Shown piece after piece: positions 8,354 to 15,126 of a stretch of DNA of 64,000 nt. The translations under genes and the position numbers were made by a program. Location of the stretch: NCBI GenBank assembly GCA_028715985.1, contig JAQUQR010000001.1:1-64000 (forward strand). The letters are read 5' to 3'. The first letter of the stretch is position 1. Each line of letters starts with the position of its first letter. Source of the DNA: Methanocellales archaeon (GTDB lineage: Archaea > Halobacteriota > UBA148). Below the pieces are notes generated by a model that saw nothing but the letters and a program-made list of their open reading frames with translations, was not told the origin of the DNA and made no database searches.

Positions 8354-9166
8354 ATGATTAAGATAGGAATAGTGGGATGTGGAGCGATCGGGAGGGAGAT
8401 TTGCAGGGCAGTCGATAAAGGGATCATAAAGGTACAACTGGTGGCGATAGCAGATAGAAAACTTCAGGCTGCATCGGCATTTGCATCCTCTCTGAGATCG
8501 CCCCCAGAGGTGATGAGCGCCGCAGAGTTGATAGATGTTGTGGACTTGGTGGTAGAGTGCGCCTCCCAAACAGCCGTGAGGGAGATAGTGCCTTCTGCAC
8601 TCAAGAAGGGCAAAGATGTGATGATCATGAGTGTTGGGGCATTGACCAGCCCTGACCTTCTAAAGGAGATAACCCTCTTGGCAAGGACATATGGTTGCAA
8701 GGTTTATCTGCCCTCAGGTGCAATCGTGGGCTTGGACGGACTGAAATCAGCTTCTATAGGTAAAATAGACTCTGTGACGCTGACCACCAGGAAGCCAGTG
8801 CACTCTCTGGAGAGAGCGCCTTATATCGAGCAACGCAAGATTGATCTGAGCACCTTAGAGCAACCTACTCTCATATTCGAGGGAAGTGCAGAAGATGCGG
8901 TCAAGGGCTTTCCAGATAATGTGAATGTGGCTGCAACGCTCAGCCTTGCTGGTATCGGCACTCAAAACACTAAAATTCGAATAATAGCTGACCCGACGCT
9001 GGAAAGAAATGTTCATGAAATTTGCGTAGAGGGGGATTTTGGTAAGTTTGAAACAAGGGTGGAAAACGTCCCATCACCAGCCAATCCAAGAACCAGTTAT
9101 TTGGCCGCATTATCCGCCATAGCAACGCTGCGGAGACTGTCAGACCCAATACAGATTGGTACGTGA
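8354..9166 (+). CDS. nadX: L-aspartate dehydrogenase
   Basis: This 270-residue NAD(P)-dependent enzyme oxidises aspartate to iminoaspartate, the substrate of quinolinate synthase. The N-terminal Rossmann loop is IGIVGCGAIGREICRAV. The middle has the family segments SVGALTS and YLPSGAIVGLDGLKSA. The C-terminal part (NVNVAATLSLAGIGTQNT) matches archaeal AspDH. The ATG at 8354 was preferred over a TTG at 8351. A TATA-like GATATATA lies about 15 bases upstream of the start, so the message may have a very short leader. Quinolinate synthase (nadA) is not in the window. Confidence 0.9.
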   Translation: MIKIGIVGCGAIGREICRAVDKGIIKVQLVAIADRKLQAASAFASSLRSPPEVMSAAELIDVVDLVVECASQTAVREIVPSALKKGKDVMIMSVGALTSPDLLKEITLLARTYGCKVYLPSGAIVGLDGLKSASIGKIDSVTLTTRKPVHSLERAPYIEQRKIDLSTLEQPTLIFEGSAEDAVKGFPDNVNVAATLSLAGIGTQNTKIRIIADPTLERNVHEICVEGDFGKFETRVENVPSPANPRTSYLAALSAIATLRRLSDPIQIGT

Positions 9167-9523
9167 CAAGAAAAAAGAGTGGAGTTAAGATTGTTGTGTT
9201 TCATGAGGAAGGCTTTGCAAGGAACGCTAGATGATGGTGAATGTGGCCTCTTGGTCTATGCAAATATGAAGGGCCCAGCTAAGGTATTATATTTATCTAA
9301 TAGAAAAGACCCTTGAAAAAGTGGGGGAATCCAAGGCTGGGCCGATTTTTGCCCAGAAGACGAAAGGGACCATAAGTTTTAGGATTACGAGCCAGTAGGC
9401 AAAGCTCTTGTATGAGATATATCTTATATTGGCTAATGAGCAGGTCGACAGGCTAAAGATAATTGAGATGGATGTACATGCAATTAAGGCATCAACTCAG
9501 AAATTGGACCGGGGGTTGGGAAG
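9167..9523 (+). other. Intergenic region, possible decayed gene
   Basis: Over 350 bases without an intact gene. Two short open stretches occur. One has 37 codons, from ATG 9203 to TGA 9316 (MRKALQGTLDDGECGLLVYA and on). The other lacks a clear start and runs to a TGA at 9525-9527, ending VDRLKIIEMDVHAIKASTQK and a short tail. That stop overlaps the GTG of the next gene, the arrangement expected of a coupled upstream gene. The interruptions suggest a broken gene, but I do not recognise the family. Confidence 0.3.
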
Positions 9524-10342
9524 GTGATCAGGTATATTGAGCTGGCTAGACCCCAGAATTGTGTAATGGCTGGACTTGCCATAGCAATCGGTGGTCTGAT
9601 GGGTGCAGAAAGTACTTTCATCGATAACATACAGCCTATAGCAATTGCCTCCATCGTTGGATGCTTGATCACCGCTGGTGGCAATGCGATCAATGATTTC
9701 TATGACGCTAGGATAGATGCCATAAACCGTCCAGATAGACCGATACCTTCCGGAAGAATTAGCCCAAGGAATGCCCTTCTTTTCTCTCTGAGTCTGTTCG
9801 TCATTGGTACAGTGCTCTCGTTTTTCCTAAACCCTACATGCCTGTTCATCGCATTTTTAAGCTCAATGGTACTGATCTATTATTCACATACGTTGAAGAG
9901 AAAGATATTATGGGGTAACATATGCATTGGCTATCTGGTAGGCTCTACTTTTCTGTTTGGTGGGGCGGCAGTTGGTGGGCTCGTGACCACATCAGTGCCC
10001 TTCATGCTTGCAATGTTATCTACGGTGGGTAGAGAAATAGTGAAGGATATGGAGGATATGGAAGGCGATAAAAAAGAGGGCACCATAACATTGCCGATTG
10101 CGATTGGGGAGAAAAGGTCTGCAGCCATAGCCTCAATGTTCATATTAGGGGCCATATTATTGAGCCCATTGCCAGCCGTGCTTAACATTTTTGGCATGCC
10201 TTATTTAATGGTCGTGGGCTTTGCAGATGTGTGCTTCTTAGCGGCAATTGTGACGATCAAAAGGCCATCAAGGTCCTCATCTTTTCTCAAGAATGGAATG
10301 ATGGTGGCATTGCTCGCTTTCATCATTGAATTGGCGATATAG
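9524..10342 (+). CDS. Digeranylgeranylglyceryl phosphate synthase (UbiA family)
   Basis: This 272-residue polytopic membrane prenyltransferase attaches the second geranylgeranyl chain to glyceryl phosphate in archaeal ether-lipid synthesis. The first Asp-rich site is NDFYDARIDAINRPDRPIPS (about residues 65-84) and the second is DMEDMEGDKKEGTITLP (about residues 178-194). Hydrophobic helices surround both sites. The start is GTG at 9524, preceded by GGAAG. The other lipid-backbone gene, GGGP synthase, is elsewhere in this window (36890-37645). UbiA enzymes for other prenyl acceptors are the alternative, but length and motifs fit DGGGPS. Confidence 0.88.
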   Translation: MIRYIELARPQNCVMAGLAIAIGGLMGAESTFIDNIQPIAIASIVGCLITAGGNAINDFYDARIDAINRPDRPIPSGRISPRNALLFSLSLFVIGTVLSFFLNPTCLFIAFLSSMVLIYYSHTLKRKILWGNICIGYLVGSTFLFGGAAVGGLVTTSVPFMLAMLSTVGREIVKDMEDMEGDKKEGTITLPIAIGEKRSAAIASMFILGAILLSPLPAVLNIFGMPYLMVVGFADVCFLAAIVTIKRPSRSSSFLKNGMMVALLAFIIELAI

Positions 10343-10356
10343 GACAGGTGAAAAAA

Positions 10357-10779
10357 ATGGTCCTCAAGAAACATATTGGAACGAACACGTATGTGATTTT
10401 GAGCAGGTCTTTTGTTGATCGAGACTTCAATGTGGACGGAAACCTGATAGTCGGTAGGAAAGTGTACTTCTGGGGTGACTTGGCTGTCTCCGGCACGCTA
10501 GAGCTCGGAAAGTCCTCAGAAATCAAAGGGAACTTGACAGCAAATCATGCCCTCCTTGGGCCCAGCACACACATTAAGGGAAATGTCCAGGTTGAAAATG
10601 ACCTAACATTGTTGGACGGAGCCAGGATAGATGGCGACGTACTATGTGGGGGCAATGCATTGATCAGACCAGGAGTAATGATGGACCATGTTCAGGCCGG
10701 GGGGGATGTGAAACTGGTTGGTAAGGTTAACACCAAGCGAGTTAAAGCAGGTGGTAAAGTCGTCTCGAGAACATCCTGA
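10357..10779 (+). CDS. Bactofilin-like polymer-forming protein
   Basis: This 140-residue protein consists of short repeating beta-strand turns of the bactofilin/polymer-forming type: NVDGNLIVGRKVYFWGDLAV, SSEIKGNLTA, THIKGNVQVENDLTL, ARIDGDVLCGGNALIRPG, then VQAGGDVKLVGKV. Such proteins form a right-handed beta-helix and assemble into filaments. The ATG at 10357 was chosen because AGGTGA lies five bases upstream; GTG at 10348 is the alternative. It follows the lipid prenyltransferase by about 14 bases and is probably cotranscribed, so a membrane-associated scaffold role is possible. No membrane span is seen. Confidence 0.72.
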   Translation: MVLKKHIGTNTYVILSRSFVDRDFNVDGNLIVGRKVYFWGDLAVSGTLELGKSSEIKGNLTANHALLGPSTHIKGNVQVENDLTLLDGARIDGDVLCGGNALIRPGVMMDHVQAGGDVKLVGKVNTKRVKAGGKVVSRTS

Positions 10780-10876
10780 TCGAGTTCTGATATTCTTTAC
10801 ATTTTGTAGAAGCTTTTTACCATAACGATTCAAAACCTTTATCGGATTTTAAGAGAAATATATTTGGGTGAGAAGA

Positions 10877-11395
10877 ATGCCAAAGAGGACAAGAATCGTT
10901 AATGATCCTGCTGATCTGGTTCCGTTGATACAAGCATTTGGATCAGATTTACATAAAAAGGTGTTTAATGCCTTCTCCTCTGACTGGATGACCAAGGAGG
11001 AGCTTGAAAAAGCAGTAGGTGCTGACGTAAGTGAAAGCCTCAAAATACTTCAAAAGGGCGGATTGATCCAGAGCAGGTGGAGAATGCCCGAGGATGCGGG
11101 GGTTCCTGAAAAAGAGTTTCAGGCATCCTATTCTGATGTGAGAGCCAATTTTCAATGTGGGTTGGATGAGCTGAGCAATTTGATACGAATCGCATCTTCC
11201 GATGATGAAGAATTTCTTGAAATAGTTTTCAAGATAGAGGAAGAGATAAAGATGGGAAATACATCGACAGTTGGCTTGTGTCGGGCTCTAAATCAAAATG
11301 CCTGCTTCATCAGGGGAGTGGCAAAGCGATCTAATAAATTAACGGTCAGGGGTCAGAAGCTTTTGTTGGCTGAGGAAAAGCCATGGATAGGTTGA
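10877..11395 (+). CDS. Winged-helix regulator, ArsR-like
   Basis: This 172-residue protein has a winged-helix fold in its first half (LHKKVFNAFSSDWMTKEELE through SESLKILQKGGLIQSRWRMP). The second half is acidic and helical, ending in a short basic tail, with no recognised ligand motif. The ATG at 10877 has GGTGAG upstream. It overlaps the LarA homologue by 13 bases, so it may act on that enzyme's operon or its own promoter. The TATA-like GAGAAATATATTTG lies just upstream of the start. DNA binding is inferred from fold pattern only. Confidence 0.65.
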   Translation: MPKRTRIVNDPADLVPLIQAFGSDLHKKVFNAFSSDWMTKEELEKAVGADVSESLKILQKGGLIQSRWRMPEDAGVPEKEFQASYSDVRANFQCGLDELSNLIRIASSDDEEFLEIVFKIEEEIKMGNTSTVGLCRALNQNACFIRGVAKRSNKLTVRGQKLLLAEEKPWIG

Positions 11396-12621
11396 GCCAT
11401 CTATCGCTAAAATATGGGAAGAAAGAGATCGATTTAACTTTACCTCCCAATTCACAAATCGTCAAACCCAACGATCTTCCCGGACAGGATGGAGAGGTGG
11501 AAATCAAAAGAGGGCTGATGAGTCCCCTAGGCAGCAAAAAACTTTCTGAGTTGGTGCCTCCCCACGGGAAGACGGCAATCATCGTCAGCGATATTACGCG
11601 TCCCACGCCCACTTCAAAATTGCTGCCCCCCTTGTTAGAAGAGCTGAACAAAGGTGGCGTATCCAGCGAAGACGTGGTGGTAGTTTTTGCAACAGGGCTT
11701 CACAGAAAACTGATCGAGGCAGAGAGAAAATCGTTGGTGGGAGACGTTTATGATCAAATTAAGTGCATCAATCATGATGCAGATGATTGTATATATGTTG
11801 GCAGCACCAGGAGTGGGACTAAGGTCAGCATCCTAAGGGACGTCTTCGATGCAGATGTCGTGATATGTCTCGGCACCATAGAGCTTCATTACTTTGCGGG
11901 TTACAGCGGTGGTGCGAAGTCCATTTTGCCGGGCGTCAGTTCAAGGGAGACGATAGAAATGAATCATAAACTGATGCTTTTGCCAAATGCTGCATCCGGA
12001 TGCGCGGACAGTCCAGTCCGGAAGGACATGGAGGAAGCCGGGGCCATGTTGGGGATAGATTTCATCCTGAATGTGGTCTTGAATACCAAACGAGAAATTG
12101 TTAGGGCAGTTGCGGGGCACCCGGTACATGCGCATAGGGCCGGAGCAATCTATGCAGATCAAATTTACAGGGTTCCCATAAAGGAGCGGGCAGATATAGT
12201 GATCGCATCTTCTGGTGGCGCGCCCAAGGACCTCAACGTTTATCAAGCATACAAAGCCCTGGACAACGCAAAACATGCCGTCTCGAGAGATGGCTCAATA
12301 ATCTTGGTCGCCGAATGCCCAGAGGGGATGGGCAGTGCTGTGCTTGAGTCCTGGGTAAGAGAGGCGAATAGCCCCAGAGAAGTGATCGATCGGCTAGAGA
12401 GAAATTTCAAGTTAGGGGGACATATGGCTGCTGCAATCGCACGTATAGCGGAAAAGCATGACATTTACATCCTATCAGAGCTGCCAGATCATCTGGCGGA
12501 AAAATCCTTCTTCATACCGGTGAAAGATGTGGGGGTGGCTTTGGAGGCGGCGATGAAAAAGCATGGAGATGCCAAGATAATCGTAATGCCCTATGGCAAC
12601 TCCACGCTTCCTTTTACTTGA
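11383..12621 (+). CDS. LarA-family nickel-pincer racemase/epimerase homologue
   Basis: This 412-residue protein belongs to the LarA (DUF2088) family, whose founding member racemises lactate with a nickel-pincer nucleotide. The family histidine in ATGLHR (about residue 106) and the segment HYFAGYSGGAKSILPG, which contains the conserved His and the cofactor-binding Lys, are present. IVSDITRPTP is the usual N-terminal motif. Substrate cannot be told: LarA homologues act on several 2-hydroxy acids. No larB, larC or larE cofactor genes lie nearby. It overlaps the upstream regulator and, convergently, the fumarase beta gene by 31 bases. Confidence 0.8.
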   Translation: MDRLSHLSLKYGKKEIDLTLPPNSQIVKPNDLPGQDGEVEIKRGLMSPLGSKKLSELVPPHGKTAIIVSDITRPTPTSKLLPPLLEELNKGGVSSEDVVVVFATGLHRKLIEAERKSLVGDVYDQIKCINHDADDCIYVGSTRSGTKVSILRDVFDADVVICLGTIELHYFAGYSGGAKSILPGVSSRETIEMNHKLMLLPNAASGCADSPVRKDMEEAGAMLGIDFILNVVLNTKREIVRAVAGHPVHAHRAGAIYADQIYRVPIKERADIVIASSGGAPKDLNVYQAYKALDNAKHAVSRDGSIILVAECPEGMGSAVLESWVREANSPREVIDRLERNFKLGGHMAAAIARIAEKHDIYILSELPDHLAEKSFFIPVKDVGVALEAAMKKHGDAKIIVMPYGNSTLPFT

Positions 12622-13166
12622 ACTTTTTCATTTGCTTTTTTTTGAACGTCATCAAACAGATCGTTGCCATGGGCATCTGTTGCGACGATGAGGGGCCCGA
12701 AATTTTCTACTTCAAGAACCCAAACAGACTCCGCCATCCCGAGGTCTGCCCAATGGTTGCCGACGACGCGCTTTATCTGTTTGGCGGCGGCCGATCCACA
12801 CCCGCCTGTATAGGCTAGATAAACACATTTATCGCGTAATGCCTCTGTAATGCCCATTCCGCCCTTTCCGATGATGGCCCTGATGTCAAAACTTTTTAGC
12901 AGCTCTGGGGTCATCTCGCTCATTCGAGCACTGGTGGTTGGTCCGGCAGACAGGGCTGTCTTTTTTCGCATAAGGGGCCCGCAGTGATATATGGTGGCGC
13001 CCTCCAGGTCGAACGGTATTTTCTTTCCCTCTCTGCTCCACTGCAATAACCGATCATGTGCCTTGTCTCGGGCAGTAATGATGATCCCGTTCAGGTATAC
13101 GACGTCTCCTGCGATCAGCTTAATCACATCCTTCGCGCTCAGGGGCGTTGTTAACCGGTGCTCCAT
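12591..13166 (-). CDS. Class I fumarate hydratase, beta subunit
   Basis: This 191-residue C-terminal subunit of the iron-sulfur, two-subunit fumarase interconverts fumarate and malate. Typical segments are LTTPLSAKDVIKLIAGDVVY, IYHCGPLM, AGPTTSARM, IIGKGGMG and YTGGCGSAAAKQIK. It follows the alpha subunit directly, one base apart. Homologous subunits serve in L(+)-tartrate dehydratase, which is the main alternative. Confidence 0.9.
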   Translation of the reverse strand: MEHRLTTPLSAKDVIKLIAGDVVYLNGIIITARDKAHDRLLQWSREGKKIPFDLEGATIYHCGPLMRKKTALSAGPTTSARMSEMTPELLKSFDIRAIIGKGGMGITEALRDKCVYLAYTGGCGSAAAKQIKRVVGNHWADLGMAESVWVLEVENFGPLIVATDAHGNDLFDDVQKKANEKVQVKGSVELP

Positions 13167-13167
13167 G

Positions 13168-13989
13168 TTACCCCTCCAAAGTGATTGAAGCTCTGCGGGC
13201 AGCCCAGCACTGCATATTGACCGCTACGGGCAGGGATGCAGTATGACAATCCCCGTATTCGACATTCACCGCCATCGCGGTAGTGTTTCCGCCAAGTCCC
13301 ATCGGCCCCAAGCCAAGTGAGTTGATGGCATCCAACAACTCTAGTTCAAACTTGTCCTTGGGTTTGTCCAATTTCCGTAGTACAGCTTTCTTGGCGAGTT
13401 TTGCCGCTCCGTCAAAGGTTCCACCGATGCCAACGCCCACTATGACGGGCGGGCAGGACTTACCGCCAGCGTTTTTCACGGTTTCCAGTACAAAATGCTT
13501 GATATGTTTTATCTCGGAAGGGTTGAACATTCGCAAGGCAGACATGTTTTCTGAGCCCGACCCCTTTGTTAAGACCGTTATTTTGACTTTGTTCCCCTTC
13601 ACGAGGGAAAGGCTTACGTCCATGAGTTCACTTTCAGAGCTCTCTCTGGTGATGGGATGCACTGCATTATGCCTGAGCGGTATCTCCTCCGTTGCTTTGG
13701 CTACTCCCTCCTGAATTGCTGACATAAGGTCGAAATCGATTTCCGCGTCATAGCCCACTTCCACAAAAAAAACAGGCGTGCCGGTGTCTTGGCACATGGG
13801 CGTGCCGTTCTCTCTCGCGATCTCGGCGTTTTCCAGCATCTGGTTCAAATGTATGCGAGCGATTGGATTGCTCTCTGTTTCCAGCGCAGCCTTCAGGGCG
13901 GAAAGGACGTCTTCCGGCAGCTCGGTCTCTGCCTGGCGCAGCAGTTGAAAGACTGCGTTTACGACCTGCTTTCGGGTTATTTTGCTCAC
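13168..13989 (-). CDS. Class I fumarate hydratase, alpha subunit
   Basis: This 273-residue N-terminal subunit carries the three cysteines expected to bind the [4Fe-4S] cluster, in PMCQDTGTPVFF (about residue 65), GGKSCPPVIVGVGIGG (about residue 178) and the C-terminal YGDCHTASLPVAVNMQC region. It heads the two-gene operon with the beta subunit. In an autotrophic archaeon it would serve the partial reductive or oxidative branch of the citric acid pathway; direction cannot be told. Confidence 0.92.
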   Translation of the reverse strand: MSKITRKQVVNAVFQLLRQAETELPEDVLSALKAALETESNPIARIHLNQMLENAEIARENGTPMCQDTGTPVFFVEVGYDAEIDFDLMSAIQEGVAKATEEIPLRHNAVHPITRESSESELMDVSLSLVKGNKVKITVLTKGSGSENMSALRMFNPSEIKHIKHFVLETVKNAGGKSCPPVIVGVGIGGTFDGAAKLAKKAVLRKLDKPKDKFELELLDAINSLGLGPMGLGGNTTAMAVNVEYGDCHTASLPVAVNMQCWAARRASITLEG

Positions 13990-14085
13990 AGTTTTTAATG
14001 GGGCATGAAGTACTAAAAGGTTTCAATTGGGTTTTCTATTTGTTGGGAAAGTAAGAGGAAATAAAAAAATGATACTTCAATTTAT

Positions 14086-14193
14086 ATGGCCGCTCTATTC
14101 AAGGACATCGGGAGGGGCTTCGGATGGGACGAGAGCACCAAGATAAAAGTAAGGATATCAAGGAGAAAAGCGCTGGAGATCATAGGGGTGTGA
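14086..14193 (+). CDS. Possible 35-residue peptide with DE-T-IKVRI motif
   Basis: The frame starts at ATG 14086 and ends with TGA 14191-14193. Its C-terminal part reads DESTKIKVRISRRKALE and closely matches [17 protein letters not shown] from a minus-strand frame at 63773-63859. Codon differences between the two are mostly synonymous or conservative, which favours a real peptide over chance. The N-terminal parts differ. No family is recognised, and each could be the end of a longer, decayed gene. Confidence 0.35.
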   Translation: MAALFKDIGRGFGWDESTKIKVRISRRKALEIIGV

Positions 14194-14200
14194 AAACATT

Positions 14201-14929
14201 TTACTGAACTCCTTTTTTAACAGCTTCAGCACCATTTTTTAATGTCCCGGCTTTCAAAAATCCCCAGAGCAAAAATGCTGCACCCAGCATCTCGGCGGGA
14301 TACAAACCAACTGATTGACCCGCCCTTGCCATGCTGCCTGCAGATGCAATGATCAAAGTTCCAAGAGCAATCAACACATTAGCCCACATTCGGTAAGAGT
14401 ACTGTTTTTTTCGGGCGAACAGGACGATAGAATAGATTGCACCACCCAATAGAAATATTGTGCCTGGTATGTTGAGGAATAAGGAACAGATTCTCGGAAA
14501 TGTCTGTGGATCGCCAAGGGCAGTCCCACCCACAGTGATCCCTGCCACCAGATTTTCTTCCACCAACTCGGTGGTAAATGTGCCATAGAGAAATATAGCC
14601 ATTACGATTAAAACAAACATAAAAAAGATGTGTCCATAGATTTTCTCTCTAAAAATAAGATATAATACGCCCAGACCCAAAAAACCAACGAGGGATGCTG
14701 CAAAAACGATATAGATCCGATAAATATTTGGGTCCCATGAATCCGCATACTCTGAATAGGCTTCCATGAAGGCGGCAATGGTATAAATTAGAAATCCAAT
14801 GGACCATGCTACTTGATGTAGTTTACGGCGGTCTAAGTATTGTTTTACTAATAAAATCGTAAAAATGGCACCGATTATCCCCGTTACCAGGGGCCAGGCC
14901 CAATGCGACCAAAACGCTGTCCAATCCAT
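14201..14929 (-). CDS. Seven-span membrane protein of unknown function
   Basis: This 242-residue protein has about seven hydrophobic helices, starting with WAWPLVTGIIGAIFTILLV. Short polar loops include QYLDRRKLHQ after the first helix and EAYSEYADSWDPN after the second. The C-terminus is basic. It resembles conserved seven-span proteins of unknown role found in bacteria and archaea. No catalytic motif was seen. It stands alone, divergent from the GAF-HD gene about 200 bases away. Confidence 0.65.
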   Translation of the reverse strand: MDWTAFWSHWAWPLVTGIIGAIFTILLVKQYLDRRKLHQVAWSIGFLIYTIAAFMEAYSEYADSWDPNIYRIYIVFAASLVGFLGLGVLYLIFREKIYGHIFFMFVLIVMAIFLYGTFTTELVEENLVAGITVGGTALGDPQTFPRICSLFLNIPGTIFLLGGAIYSIVLFARKKQYSYRMWANVLIALGTLIIASAGSMARAGQSVGLYPAEMLGAAFLLWGFLKAGTLKNGAEAVKKGVQ

Positions 14930-15126
14930 TTTTCACCTCTAATGTTAAGCTTAAAACTCTTTGCGTGCCGTTTCGACTAAGCTATTATATCAAACTCTAC
15001 CATAAAAGGATTTTTACTATTATCTTAACACCCAATCATCGACTTGGTTGATGAGATTTTACTTATCAATCTACTAGTATATTACAAAGATTTATATTAC
15101 AGATATCTGATATTAATCATGGAAAA

